Shown piece after piece: positions 25,220-35,000 of a DNA stretch of 64,000 nt. The notes under the pieces are model-generated. The model was not told the origin of the DNA. It saw only the letters and a program-made list of their open reading frames with translations, and made no database searches. The stretch is from Clostridia bacterium. Its GTDB lineage: Bacteria > Bacillota > Clostridia > Oscillospirales > CAG-272. The stretch's first letter is position 1, and each line of letters starts with the position of its first letter. The stretch spans positions 1 to 64,000 of the forward strand of contig JAGBCA010000065.1 of assembly GCA_017938205.1 (NCBI GenBank). The letters are read 5' to 3'. The position numbers and the translations under genes are program-made.

Positions 25220-25253
25220 AAAAACGCGCCCCGTGGAGAAAGCCATCGGGGCG
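25220..25253 (-). terminator. Terminator of the metF-metH operon
   Basis: On the minus strand a CGCCCCG/CGGGGCG stem (25253-25247 and 25233-25227) is followed by CG and a run of five T. It lies about 20 bases past the metH stop. Confidence 0.8.
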
Positions 25254-25270
25254 TGATCCTTTGTATTCAA

Positions 25271-27631
25271 TTATTCCCCAAAAAACTCTTTCACAACGTG
25301 CACGGCGCCCATGCCGTCGGCGGCATAGAAGTCTGCGCCGATCTTTTTAGCGAAATCTGCGGTGAGAACCGCGCCGCCCACCATGATTTTGATATGGGGG
25401 GCGTTTTTCTTTAGGAGGGCGATGGTTTCTTCCATGGCGGGTACGGTGGTCGTCATCAACGCGGAAAGACCAACGAGCGGCGCGCCGCTCTCAACAGCCG
25501 TCTTCAGCACAGCTTCGGGCGCAACGTCGCGGCCGAGGTCAAGCACGGGGTAGCCGTGGCTTTCAAGCAGGACCTTCACGATGTTCTTGCCAATGTCGTG
25601 GATATCCCCCTTCACGGTTGCGATCAGAACGGGCGGCGTGTTTGCCGCCTCTTTTTTGGGCATTTTCTCCTTCACGGCGGCAAAGGCGCGCGTGGCGGCC
25701 TCGGCGCTCATCAGAAGCCCCGGCAGAAAGAGCGTTTTTTTCTCAAATCGGTCACCCACGGCGGTGAGCGCGGGGATGATCCGATCGTTGATCACTGCCT
25801 CGGGTGTCTCGCTTGCCAGCGCCACCTTGGCAAGCCGCTCTGCCTCATCCTTCATGCCTTTTTCGATCGCGGCTTGCAGCGTGAGTGCCGATGCCGCGGC
25901 AGGCGTGGCTTGGTCGGGTGCATTTTCGGAAACGAAGGCGATATAGTCTTGCGCTCCCTCGTCACGCCCGGAAAGCAGACGGTGCGTGTGATAGGTGGTC
26001 TTCATTCCTATGCTGTGCGGATTGAGGATTGCAGCTGTCAGTCCGTGTTCAAGTGCTTTGCCGTAAAAGGCGGCGTTGATTTTTTCTCGGTCGGGAAGAC
26101 CGAAGGAAACGTTTGAAACGCCAAGAACCGTCTTCATGCCAAGTTTGGTTAGCATTTCTACGGCTTTTAGAGTGGTTTTTGCGCTTTCTTTATCTGCCGA
26201 AACCGTCATGCATAGCGGATCGAAAAGGAAATCCTTTTTTGAAAGACCGTATTTTTTTCCTTCCGCGAGGATCCTTTTTGCAACGTTGACGCGTGCCTCG
26301 GCCGTCGCAGGAATGCCGTCATCGTCCATTGTGAGCGCAACGAGCACGCCGCCGTATTTTTTCACGAGAGGGAACACCTTGTCCATGCTCTCCCGCTTTC
26401 CGGAAACGGAGTTGATCAACGCCTTGCCGTTGTAGCGGCGGAGCGCAGCGGTAAGTGCCTCGGGATCGGAGCTATCCAACTGCAGCGGTGCATCCGAGAT
26501 TTCCTGCACCGCATCGGCAACCAAGGGCAAGAGCTCCTTTTCGGGAAGTCCGGGAACGCCTACGTTCACGTCCAGAATATGTGCGCCGTCCTCAACCTGC
26601 GCGGCGGCTTCCTCCAAAATATAGGCAAGCTTGCGCTCTGCGAGCGCCTCCTTCACGCGCTTCTTTCCCGTGGGATTGATGCGCTCACCGATCAAAATCG
26701 GTTCTTTATCAATGATCACACCGTGGGTGTAGGAGGAAACCACGGTTTCGTTCTTTTTCTCTCGCGCGGGGAGCGGCAGATCCTTCGTTGCGGCAATGAG
26801 TGCGCGAATATAGTCGGGCGTGGTGCCGCAGCAGCCGCCGAGCAGGGTAGCACCTGCGCCGACGAGCTTCACCGTTTCGCTTGCAAACGCCTCAGGCGAA
26901 AGCGGAAAGCAGGTCCTTCCATCCTTGATATAGGGAAGTCCTGCATTGGGCTGAACGATCAAGGGCAGAGAAGCGTGCTTTGCCAATTCGGTAACGATCG
27001 GAAGCATCTTGTCCGGGCCAAAGGCGCAGTTGCAACCGATGGCATCCACGGAAAGTCCTTCAAGAAGCGCGACCATGGCGAGCGGATCCGCGCCCGTCAT
27101 CAGCTTGCCGCTCTCGTCATAAACGTTTGTGACGATGATCGGCAGATCACATTCTTCCTTTGCGGCAAGAACGGCTGCCTTCGTCTCAAGGGAATCGTTC
27201 ATCGTTTCGATCAACACGAGGTCAGCGCCCGCTTTGGCACCTGCACGAACGCTCTTTGCAAACGTCGTGACGGCATCCTCGAAATCAAGAGGGCCGTAAG
27301 GCTTTAAAAGCTTTCCCGTCGGGCCGATGTCCAGCGCAACGTAAGCCCCGTAGGGGGCGGCGGCACGTCTTGCAATGGCGATCCCCGCCTCGATCAGCGC
27401 TTCGTAATTGTCATATTTTTCAGCGTTCACGCCGAAGGTGTTGGCGGTAATAATATTGCTGCCTGCCTCGGCATATGCGCGGTGAATATCCTCGATCACC
27501 TCGGGGTGGGAAAGATTCCAAAGCTCGGGCGGCGTTCCTGCGGGAAGGCCGCGGCTCTGCACCATCGTTCCAAAGCCGCCGTCAAAATACAGCCGCTCGG
27601 TGCGTATGGCTCGCTTCAGATTTTTTTTCAT
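25271..27631 (-). CDS. metH: Cobalamin-dependent methionine synthase lacking the reactivation domain
   Basis: 786 aa with three of the four MetH modules. The homocysteine domain starts with LYFDGGFGTMVQSRG and holds the zinc Cys in IGCNCAFG and GGCCGT. The methyltetrahydrofolate (pterin-binding) domain is near residue 315 (IGERINPTGKKRVKEAL, HILDVNVGVPG). The B12 module has the cap helices and then the DxHxxG-type KGDIHDIGKNIV near 665, with MVGGAVLT further on. MetH transfers a methyl group from 5-methyl-THF to homocysteine. Usual MetH is about 1200 aa; the C-terminal SAM-dependent activation domain is absent and supplied by the adjacent gene. Coupled to that gene by an ATGA overlap. Confidence 0.95.
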   Translation of the reverse strand: MKKNLKRAIRTERLYFDGGFGTMVQSRGLPAGTPPELWNLSHPEVIEDIHRAYAEAGSNIITANTFGVNAEKYDNYEALIEAGIAIARRAAAPYGAYVALDIGPTGKLLKPYGPLDFEDAVTTFAKSVRAGAKAGADLVLIETMNDSLETKAAVLAAKEECDLPIIVTNVYDESGKLMTGADPLAMVALLEGLSVDAIGCNCAFGPDKMLPIVTELAKHASLPLIVQPNAGLPYIKDGRTCFPLSPEAFASETVKLVGAGATLLGGCCGTTPDYIRALIAATKDLPLPAREKKNETVVSSYTHGVIIDKEPILIGERINPTGKKRVKEALAERKLAYILEEAAAQVEDGAHILDVNVGVPGLPEKELLPLVADAVQEISDAPLQLDSSDPEALTAALRRYNGKALINSVSGKRESMDKVFPLVKKYGGVLVALTMDDDGIPATAEARVNVAKRILAEGKKYGLSKKDFLFDPLCMTVSADKESAKTTLKAVEMLTKLGMKTVLGVSNVSFGLPDREKINAAFYGKALEHGLTAAILNPHSIGMKTTYHTHRLLSGRDEGAQDYIAFVSENAPDQATPAAASALTLQAAIEKGMKDEAERLAKVALASETPEAVINDRIIPALTAVGDRFEKKTLFLPGLLMSAEAATRAFAAVKEKMPKKEAANTPPVLIATVKGDIHDIGKNIVKVLLESHGYPVLDLGRDVAPEAVLKTAVESGAPLVGLSALMTTTVPAMEETIALLKKNAPHIKIMVGGAVLTADFAKKIGADFYAADGMGAVHVVKEFFGE

Positions 27632-28242
27632 ATACTTTCTCCTTTGCCCGCCTCAGAACGAATCCCGATAATGGCGGTAATGGATTTTTGCGGAATCATC
27701 AAAAGACTTTCGTTAACGGAAATGTGTAAATATTTATTTGCATTTGTCGCAAAAATCATCTGCGGTTGTATGGAAAGCGGCAGATCTCCGTACCCGGGGC
27801 TGAAGCGCCTTGTCAGAGCATGATCGACGGCAAGCGCGCGGTTTGCATATTCGGCCGCCGCTTCCGCGTAGGCCGAGGCGAGCGCATCTGCCGCAAAGTG
27901 CTTTGCCGGGGAGAGGACGGAAAGACGGTGCAGCCACCGTTCTGCCCGCATCCCAAGCGTTACGGCCATGAGGTAGACCTCGCGGCAGTCTGCAAGGCTT
28001 TTGGAAAGTGCCGTGCTCTTTACGGAAAAGGCAGGAAGCTCTATATAGCCGTTTTCATTTTTTAAAATGGGCATACGCGCGGCACACATACCGACCTGCA
28101 GCACTTCTTTCAGCTCTTTTTCAAGCGCATCTATCTCTGCATCGCGATATCCGATCGGGACCCGCAGTCTCGCCGCAAGCTCCTCCGCGGCGGGATGCAA
28201 TGCCTCGGTTGGGATCTGCGCGTAAAATACGTCCTCTCTCAT
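27628..28242 (-). CDS. Stand-alone methionine synthase activation-domain protein
   Basis: 204 aa resembling the C-terminal vitamin-B12 methionine synthase activation domain. The hallmark is RRFSPGYGDLPLSIQ near residue 150 (the RxSPGY SAM-binding segment), preceded by an Ala-rich helix (HFAADALASAYAEAAAEYAN). In full-length MetH this domain binds SAM and remethylates cob(II)alamin after accidental oxidation, using a reductant. Here it is a separate polypeptide between metF and metH, overlapping both by 4 bases, so the three are made in step. Whether it catalyses reactivation in trans is inference from genomic context and domain identity. Confidence 0.88.
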   Translation of the reverse strand: MREDVFYAQIPTEALHPAAEELAARLRVPIGYRDAEIDALEKELKEVLQVGMCAARMPILKNENGYIELPAFSVKSTALSKSLADCREVYLMAVTLGMRAERWLHRLSVLSPAKHFAADALASAYAEAAAEYANRALAVDHALTRRFSPGYGDLPLSIQPQMIFATNANKYLHISVNESLLMIPQKSITAIIGIRSEAGKGESI

Positions 28243-29099
28243 CGGATGATCTCGGAAAGATTTCTTTGGATCGCGGCGGCAACGTCGGGCTTATTCATAG
28301 AATAAACGTGCACGGCACCGATGCCGTTTGCAAAGAGATCGATGATCTGCTCGGTTGCAAAGGCGATGCCTGCCTGCTTCATTGCCTCGGGCTTGTCTGC
28401 GTAGCGGTCAACGATGCGCAGAAATCTCTGCGGCAGCGCATTGCCCGAAATGGAAATGATACGCTTGATCTGTGCGGCGCTCGTCACGGGCATGATGCCT
28501 GCAACCACAGGAACCTGCACGCCCGCGCGGTAGAGCCTATATAAAAAATTGTAGAGAATGTTGTTGTCAAAAAACATCTGCGTGGTTAAAAATTCGCATC
28601 CGGCCGCAACCTTTTTGCGAAGCCCCTCAATATCGGCGGAAAGATTTTCACTCTCGGGATGTCCCTCGGGGTAGCACGCGCCGCCGATGCAGAAGTTGCC
28701 GTAGCGCTTGATCTCTTCCACAAGCTCGCTTGCGTGGTGATAGTGCGCGGTGCTGCGGTCAAAGCCCTCGGGCGCGTCGCCGCGCAGGGCAAGAATGTTT
28801 TCCACGCCGCGTTCCTTCAGGGCGGCAAGCTGCTCTCCGATCTTCTCCCTTGTGGAGGAAAGGCAGGTCAGATGCGAAAGCGGCGTAACGCCGTGCTCCT
28901 CTAAGGCGCGGCAGATATCTGCCGTATACTGCGAGGTTCCGCCGCCCGCGCCGTAGGTAACGCTCATATAAGAGGGGGAGAGCTTTGCGATCTCGGTCGC
29001 CGCCGCCAAAACGCTCTCAAACTTATCGCTTGTTTTGGGCGGAAATACCTCGTAGGAAAGACTCGGTTTTTCGCCGTTTATAATATCGATGATCCTCAT
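28239..29099 (-). CDS. metF: 5,10-Methylenetetrahydrofolate reductase
   Basis: A 286-aa TIM-barrel flavoenzyme. Typical segments: LSYEVFPPKTSDKFESV near residue 14 with the catalytic Glu, SVTYGAGGGTSQYTADI near 47, HLTCLSSTREKIGEQL near 78, NILALRGDAPEGF near 100 and TTQMFFDNNILYNFL near 170. It reduces methylene-THF to methyl-THF, the donor used by MetH. First gene of the metF-activator-metH operon. No B12 or SAM riboswitch was recognised in its leader. The ribosome site is AAAGGCGG. Confidence 0.95.
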   Translation of the reverse strand: MRIIDIINGEKPSLSYEVFPPKTSDKFESVLAAATEIAKLSPSYMSVTYGAGGGTSQYTADICRALEEHGVTPLSHLTCLSSTREKIGEQLAALKERGVENILALRGDAPEGFDRSTAHYHHASELVEEIKRYGNFCIGGACYPEGHPESENLSADIEGLRKKVAAGCEFLTTQMFFDNNILYNFLYRLYRAGVQVPVVAGIMPVTSAAQIKRIISISGNALPQRFLRIVDRYADKPEAMKQAGIAFATEQIIDLFANGIGAVHVYSMNKPDVAAAIQRNLSEIIR

Positions 29100-29150
29100 T
29101 TTATAGCCGCCTTTCTTGCGCTTCTCGGTGCTTTCTATTTATATAAGGAT

Positions 29151-29179
29151 AGTTTAACACATTTTTTTGTGCATTGCAA
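29151..29179 (-). promoter_or_regulatory. Promoter of the metF operon
   Basis: Minus strand TTGCAA (29179-29174), 17-base spacer, TAAACT (29156-29151), about 50 bases before metF. Confidence 0.65.
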
Positions 29180-29310
29180 GGGAATGCTTAAAAAAACTTG
29201 AATGGAATGCGATCCTATTATAAATTTGCACAATCCGCTTTTTATACCGACTGATAAATCCGTGATTTTGCCAAAAATGCAAGCAATTAACAATTTTTTT
29301 GAAAATAATC

Positions 29311-29339
29311 TTGACAAAGGCGGAAAAATGGAGTATACT
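29311..29339 (+). promoter_or_regulatory. Promoter of the feo operon
   Basis: TTGACA (29311-29316), 17-base spacer, TATACT (29334-29339). Confidence 0.88.
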
Positions 29340-29346
29340 TTTAACG

Positions 29347-29362
29347 GTTAGCGTAGGCTAAC
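29347..29362. promoter_or_regulatory. Palindromic operator at the feo transcription start (iron-box-like)
   Basis: GTTAGC-GTAG-GCTAAC, a 6-bp inverted repeat 8 bases after the -10. It resembles DtxR/IdeR-type metal boxes (TTAGG...CCTAA) more than a Fur box. A second copy lies before feoB. Confidence 0.75.
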
Positions 29363-29390
29363 TATGAAAAAGGATCGGAGATGAGCACGC

Positions 29391-29606
29391 ATGGATCTTT
29401 GGCAGGCCGAGGAAGGAACGGAATATATCGTTGACCGCATCGAAAGCGGTGACGAGGATATGGAAAGCTTTTTGTTTTCGCTCGGTTGCTACGGCGGTGA
29501 GCCGATCACCGTTGTCAGCAAAAAGAAGAAAACGCTCGTTGCATCCATCAAGGACGGCCGTTACAGCATGGACCGCGCGCTTGCGGAGGCCATCCTTTTG
29601 AAATAA
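29391..29606 (+). CDS. feoA: FeoA-domain protein
   Basis: 71-aa SH3-like FeoA protein: EEGTEYIVDRIESGDEDMES at the start, then FLFSLGCYGGEPITVVSKKK and a final RYSMDRALAEAILLK helix in the place of the usual G-x-x-I-A-L-R-x-x-A-x-x-I ending. FeoA is a small cytosolic partner of the FeoB ferrous-iron transporter and probably affects its assembly or GTPase cycle. Its promoter carries a palindromic metal-box-like operator, so expression probably falls when iron is plentiful. It is separated from feoB by 130 bases containing a hairpin and a second palindrome. Confidence 0.85.
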   Translation: MDLWQAEEGTEYIVDRIESGDEDMESFLFSLGCYGGEPITVVSKKKKTLVASIKDGRYSMDRALAEAILLK

Positions 29607-29643
29607 AGAAATGTCTGGGGAAAAGATCCCCGAATTTCTTTTG
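29605..29643 (+). terminator. Hairpin after feoA (partial terminator or attenuator)
   Basis: AAGAAAT/ATTTCTT outer arms (29606-29612 and 29634-29640) enclosing GGGG/CCCC, followed by TT. This may set a higher level of feoA than of feoB. Confidence 0.5.
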
Positions 29644-29649
29644 GATCGG

Positions 29650-29667
29650 AGTTAGCATATGCTAACT
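29650..29667. promoter_or_regulatory. Second palindromic metal-box-like operator, upstream of feoB
   Basis: AGTTAGCATATGCTAACT is a perfect 18-bp palindrome and shares GTTAGC-N4-GCTAAC with the site at 29347. No convincing -35/-10 pair accompanies it. Confidence 0.75.
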
Positions 29668-29736
29668 GGAAAAGTATTTTACACGGAGAAAGATCCGTTA
29701 AAATAACCATACATATTTTTCGGAGGAAACATTTTT

Positions 29737-31746
29737 ATGAGAATTGCTTTGGCAGGCAATCCGAACAGCGGTAAAACCACGATGTTCAACGCGCTGACCG
29801 GCCGCAACGAGAAGGTCGGAAACTGGGCGGGCGTTACCGTTGACAAAAAGGAGCATCCGATCAAAAAGGCTCTTGCGGGCGAGGATGCGGAGCTGATCGC
29901 CGTGGATCTTCCCGGTGCGTATTCGATGTCCCCCTTCACCTCTGAGGAGAGCATCACGAGCTCGTACGTGAAGAACGAGAACCCCGATGCGATCATCAAC
30001 ATCGTGGATGCAACCAATCTCTCGCGCAGTCTTTTCTTTACCACCCAGCTTTTGGAGCTCGGTATTCCCGTTGTCGTTGCGCTGAATAAGAGCGACGTCA
30101 ACGAAAAGAAGGAAAACCTGATCGATGCGAAGCTTCTTTCCGAAAAGCTTGGCTGTCCCGTGGTTGAAACCGTTTCCACCTCTCATAAGGGCATGCAGGA
30201 GCTGATCGCCGCCGTGCGTGCATCTGCAGGGAAGGGCCAAAAGGCACCCTACGATCCCGGGAAGGTGGATGAAACGAACAAAGAGGCCGTGATCGAGGCG
30301 GATAAAAAGCGCTTTGCCTTTGCAAACGGCATCGTCAAGGCGGTTGAAAAGCGTAAGGTGCTCACCAAGGATAAAAACGTTGGTGACAAGATCGACGAGA
30401 TCCTTACCAATAAGTGGTTTGGACTTCCGATCTTCGCCGTGATCATGTACGCCGTGTTCTGGATCTCGCAGGCAGGCCCTGCCGTTTGGCTTGCAGACTT
30501 TCTCACCGGCCTTCTTGAGAGCGGTCAAGGTCTCGTTGCCGAGGCACTCGGTGACGGTATCTGGGCTTCCATTCTCGTGGACGGTATCATCGGCGGCTTT
30601 ATCGCCATCGTCGGCTTCCTTCCTCTCGTGATGGTGATGTATTTCCTCATCGCCCTTCTCGAGGACTGCGGATATATGGCAAGAGCCACGGTCGTGCTTG
30701 ATCCTATCTTCAAGAAGGTGGGGCTTTCGGGAAAATCCGTGATCCCCTTCGTGATCGGCACGGGCTGTGCGATCCCCGGCGTTATGGCGAGCCGTACCAT
30801 TCGTGACGAGCGCGAGCGCAGAGCCACCGCACTGCTCGCTCCCTTCATGCCCTGCGGCGCAAAGCTCCCCGTTATCTCTCTTTTTGCAGGCGCATTTTTC
30901 ACAAATTCTCCCTGGCTCGGCGCATCCATGTATTTTATCGGCATCGCGCTCATCTTCCTCTGTGCGCTTCTGATCAACGCCGTTACGGGCTATAAAAAGA
31001 AGTCCTACTTCATCATGGAGCTGCCCGAGTATAAGGCGCCCAGCATTCCCAAGGCCGCCGTTTCCATGTGTCAGCGCGGTTGGGCGTATATCGTGAAGGC
31101 GGGAACGATCATTCTCGTTTGTAACTTCGTCGTTCACGTGATGCAGACCTTCAACTGGCGCTTTGAGGTTGTCTCCGAGGAAATGGCACATACCTCCATT
31201 CTCGCGACGATCGCCTCTCCCTTTGCCTATATCGTTGCTCCCATCATCGGTGTGGTTGCTTGGCAGCTCGCCGCCGCCACCGTAACCGGCTTTATTGCAA
31301 AGGAAAACGTCGTTGCCACCCTGGCCGTATGCTTCGGTATCTCCAACCTCTTCGATCTCGATGAGCTTGCTGTGCTGGAAGGAAACGCAAGCGTCGTTGC
31401 CTCCGCCTTCGGTATCACGAGCGTTGCCGCTCTTGCCTTCCTTGTATTCAATCTTTTCTCGCCTCCCTGCTTCGCCGCGATCGGCGCAATGAATGCAGAG
31501 CTCAAGAGCAAAAAGTGGCTCTTTGCAGGCATCGGTATGCAGCTCGGCGTTGGATATACGCTCGGCTTCCTTGTGTATTTCTTTGGCACGCTCTTCAGCG
31601 GTGCGCAGTTTGGTAAGGCGTGGATGCCCATTCTCGGATGGACGATCGTTCTTGCATTGGTCGCTCTCGTTGTTTATCTCATTCTTGAAAGAAAGAAGGA
31701 GGATGCGCGTCTTGCATCCGAGAAGCGCGCGGAAGTTAAGGTATGA
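29737..31746 (+). CDS. feoB: Ferrous iron transporter FeoB
   Basis: 669 aa. The N-terminal GTPase has G1 GNPNSGKTTMFN at residue 9, G3 VDLPGAYSM near 53 and G4 LNKSD near 114; a helical dissociation-inhibitor domain follows. From about residue 225 come the membrane helices with FeoB Gate motifs, including GTGCAIPGVMASRTIRDERERR with its conserved Cys and Arg. It imports Fe2+ across the cytoplasmic membrane. GGAGG precedes the ATG. Its last codons overlap the start of the small Cys-rich protein. Length is slightly shorter than the roughly 700-aa norm but complete. Confidence 0.97.
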   Translation: MRIALAGNPNSGKTTMFNALTGRNEKVGNWAGVTVDKKEHPIKKALAGEDAELIAVDLPGAYSMSPFTSEESITSSYVKNENPDAIINIVDATNLSRSLFFTTQLLELGIPVVVALNKSDVNEKKENLIDAKLLSEKLGCPVVETVSTSHKGMQELIAAVRASAGKGQKAPYDPGKVDETNKEAVIEADKKRFAFANGIVKAVEKRKVLTKDKNVGDKIDEILTNKWFGLPIFAVIMYAVFWISQAGPAVWLADFLTGLLESGQGLVAEALGDGIWASILVDGIIGGFIAIVGFLPLVMVMYFLIALLEDCGYMARATVVLDPIFKKVGLSGKSVIPFVIGTGCAIPGVMASRTIRDERERRATALLAPFMPCGAKLPVISLFAGAFFTNSPWLGASMYFIGIALIFLCALLINAVTGYKKKSYFIMELPEYKAPSIPKAAVSMCQRGWAYIVKAGTIILVCNFVVHVMQTFNWRFEVVSEEMAHTSILATIASPFAYIVAPIIGVVAWQLAAATVTGFIAKENVVATLAVCFGISNLFDLDELAVLEGNASVVASAFGITSVAALAFLVFNLFSPPCFAAIGAMNAELKSKKWLFAGIGMQLGVGYTLGFLVYFFGTLFSGAQFGKAWMPILGWTIVLALVALVVYLILERKKEDARLASEKRAEVKV

Positions 31747-31937
31747 CCTTTCTTGATTATTTGCCGATCCTGATCATTGCCGTGATCGTAGGTGGCGCGG
31801 CCTTCTATATCTATAAGCAAAAAAAGAAGGGAAGAAAATGCATCGGCTGTCCCTACTGTGATGCCTGCGCATCCAAGGGAACGAAAAACGCTTGTTCTTC
31901 TAAAAATGAAAACAAAGATTTACAAAACAAGGAATAA
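31743..31937 (+). CDS. FeoB-associated Cys-rich membrane protein
   Basis: 64 aa: one N-terminal membrane helix (YLPILIIAVIVGGAAFYIY), a basic stop-transfer KQKKKGRK, then a cytosolic tail with C-x2-C-x2-C-x2-C-type cysteines (CIGCPYCDAC and a further Cys). This matches the small Cys-rich proteins found after feoB in Clostridia, thought to take the place of FeoC or to handle iron at the transporter exit. It overlaps the feoB stop by four bases (ATGA), which indicates coupled translation. Confidence 0.9.
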   Translation: MTFLDYLPILIIAVIVGGAAFYIYKQKKKGRKCIGCPYCDACASKGTKNACSSKNENKDLQNKE

Positions 31938-31941
31938 TATC

Positions 31942-31982
31942 AAAAAAACAGGGCAGCTCAAGTCGAAAGCTTGAGCTGCCCT
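31942..31982 (-). terminator. Terminator between the feo and addB operons
   Basis: A 13-bp perfect stem (31950-31962 and 31970-31982, loop 7 bases). On the minus strand it is followed by TGTTTTTTTG, so it mainly terminates addB; its location right after the feo operon could also serve the plus strand, which lacks a T-run. Confidence 0.88.
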
Positions 31983-32068
31983 CAATACATAAAAAGGGAT
32001 AGGGAAATTTGGAGCGAAGATCGTTGGCCGATAATTTCGTTTGCGACCAAATGCACCATCCTCTTTAT

Positions 32069-35000
32069 TTACTTTCTGCATACCGCCTTATAAGCGCAGT
32101 GCTCGCAGGGGGATGCGTTTTTCTTTTTTCGGGGAGCGGCAGTGATATCGCCGGCCTTCATGCGGTTTGCGATGCCTTCCACCACCCCCGAAAGCTCCTC
32201 CATCAGCTGATCCCATTGCTCGTTTGTGTAGAGGTTCTTTTTGGAATTGGCGGAAACGCTTCCGTCCTTATTGTATTTGATAGGAAGAAAATCGGGATGC
32301 ATACCGTTAAGGGAAACGGGATCGTCGAGAAGCATTCCGTTTCGGTTGTCTGCCATGGCGATCCTGCGATCCGCAGGCGGCGGCGAGGATTGGTTCTCAT
32401 CCTCGGTCAGCGCGTTCATATAGACTGCACCTGCTGGCAAAATCCTTCCCTCGGGCGATACTCCGAGCGCATTCCTTACGGCAGGACCGGGATCCTCCGT
32501 CAGCGAGCGCAGATAGAGGAACATCTGAATGTTTTCACCCCGTGCAAGATCGCTTGGGGAAAAGGCCTTCTTTCCCGTTTTGTAGTCCACCACGCGAAGG
32601 TAAACGTCATCTGACGCACGCAGAGCGTCCACGCGGTCGATCGTACCGTAAATATAGACCGCCTCACCGTCCTCGGTGTGGAGCACGGGGGGCTTTGGCC
32701 CATCCTCGCCGCCGATCTTCAATTCGAAAAAGACGGGCTTGAAGCCGTGCTCGTGTGAAAATTCACGGCAAAGGCTCTCTGCCATCACCTCGGCGGCCTT
32801 GGTGAGACGGCCGATCTGCAGAGCCTCGCGCTTGGCACGCGTGCCGCCCGAGCGGAGCAGGCGCTCGCTTTCCTCTGCGGCAATGGCTTGCACGCGTGCG
32901 CGCCGCTCCTCGGCTGAAATCGTACTGTGCGAGAGACCGTCACGCTTGATCTCGGAGAGAAAGCGCTCCAGAATGGCGTGCAAAAAGGTACCTATGTTGA
33001 GATGGTCAAGCTTTGCACGCCGCTGCTCGGAGAGGCGAAGGGTGTAGGTGCAAAAATGCTTGAAGGGGCATTCAGCATAGCTGTCCAAGCGGCTTTGCGT
33101 CAGTGCCATCGCGCCGCGGTAGAGCGCAGATGCCGTTCCGCGCGTCAGCTGCAGGGTGTCGTTTGCAAGACGGCGCTCCATCACGGCGAGCTCGCGCTCA
33201 TGTCCCGTGCGGCGCAGTGCCTCGGTCAAAACGGTGCGCTCTGCATCCGTCATGCGATCGTAGCCCTCAAGCGCCGCCGAGGGTGTATAAAAGCGATGTG
33301 CCGCATCCATGGTCTCAATGTCCGTGGGAAGGATCGTTTTATCGGTCATGCTCACGATGCGCGCGATCACATCTGCGGGGGGTGTGATGCCATAGGAGCT
33401 GTTCTTCTCGGTATACAAAAGCGAAACGCTCTCGCGCCCCATAGCAAAGGCGCGTGAGAAGCTATAGAGCTCGCGTGCGCTCTGCACCTCGCGGCTGGCA
33501 TCCGTAAAAAAGCCGAGCGAAAGGAGGCATTCCTTGTCGGAAAGTGTCAACGCGCCGCCGTCCGAGGGATTCATCGGAAATTCTCCCGCATTGACACCGC
33601 AAAGGTATACGTGGCGTATGTCGGATGGGCGCAGAAGGTCGGCCGTTCCCGCACAAACGCAGTCGTAAAGCGCGGGAATATGTCCCATATCCACGGCGCG
33701 GAAAACGATGCCGAGCAAGGAGCGAAATACCCGCTCGTCCGCCTTGAAGTCCCCCATTGTTTCCACGAGCTTGTCAAGCGCATCGCAGATCACGCCGAAG
33801 AGCCGCTCGTTCTCCTCGGCGGCCTCAAGCTCCCCGAAGGAGCGCAGAAGCGCGGCACGCCGTGCAAGACCGTCTTCTATGGAGAGGGAAGTGAGAAGCT
33901 TCAGAAGTGCCTCCGCGTGTTCCTGCACGGTGGCGGCGTGCGCCGTATCCTCGGCAAGAGTGAGAAGCGGTTGCATCAGCGCCTCTCTGGTCGCACCGAT
34001 GCGGCGGAGCGTTTCTGCTGTCTGCTCGGTCTCCTCCGCTCCGTATCCGAGCGGATTCATGTTCCAGAGCGTATCGGAGGAGAAGCCGCGCCCCTCGATC
34101 TGCCAACGCTCGCAGTAGAGCTCCAGCTCGCACACCTCGCCGCGCGAAAGTCCCGAGAGACCGCATTTTGCGTAAGCAAGCACGTCACTGCGGCGAAAGC
34201 CGCTGCTTACCGCGGCGTAAGCGCATTCGATCAGCTTGACAGCCTCAAAGGAAGAGGCATCCTTGCGCGTGTGGATCGTTGAGGGAATGCCCGCCTTGCG
34301 CAGCGCCACGTCGATCAAGCCCTCCGAGGTGGATGCCTTGGAGGTAACGATGGCAAAATCACGATAGCGGCATCCCTCCTCCTGCACGCGGCGGAGGATG
34401 TCCTGCGCAACGAAGGTCGCCATGTCGTATGGCGTCGGACACTTGTATATTCTAAGAGAATTTTGATTTTTTTGTAAATATTCCTTGTCAATTTTGTCGG
34501 TTGCCTTCCATAAGAGAGGTAACGCACTCTGCAAAAGCGGATCCGCTTCGGCGCTTCCGTCGATCTTTTTGATCCGCACCTCGCAGTCGATGCGATGGCA
34601 AAGCGCTGTCAGCCGCTCGCGCACCCGCATCGGCTCGGTGTACGCAAAGCCGTCCTCGCCGTTTTTGGGGATGCGCAGCGTCAGCGTAACGCTTGCCGTG
34701 CGCAGGAGCGCGGAAAGAACGCGGTATTGCTCCTCCGTAAAGGAAGTGAAGCCGTCAACGAAGATCTCGGTGTCACGAAGGATCTCGGGATGTTTGGGCA
34801 GGATCTCGGCGCAGGCAAGAACGTCCTCACCACTATCTCTGTATTTTTCACCGTGCAGGGATTGGAAAAGAGCAAGGATCTTCGAAAGATCCGAAAGCTT
34901 TTCGGATAGGCGCGGATGTGCATCGCTCACGGCCTCGGCGGCCTCGGAAAGCACCGCAGCATCCAGACAGAGCGAGCGCATTTCACGGCAGGCCGCGAGC

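Noticed and set aside
29100..29390. Possible cobalamin or SAM riboswitch before metF
   Set aside because: I looked for the B12-box and the S-box core and saw neither; the leader is only about 45 bases from the likely start site.
29698..31191. 497-codon minus-strand frame opposite feoB
   Set aside because: His/Asp/Gly-rich shadow of a clear FeoB gene, without a ribosome site.
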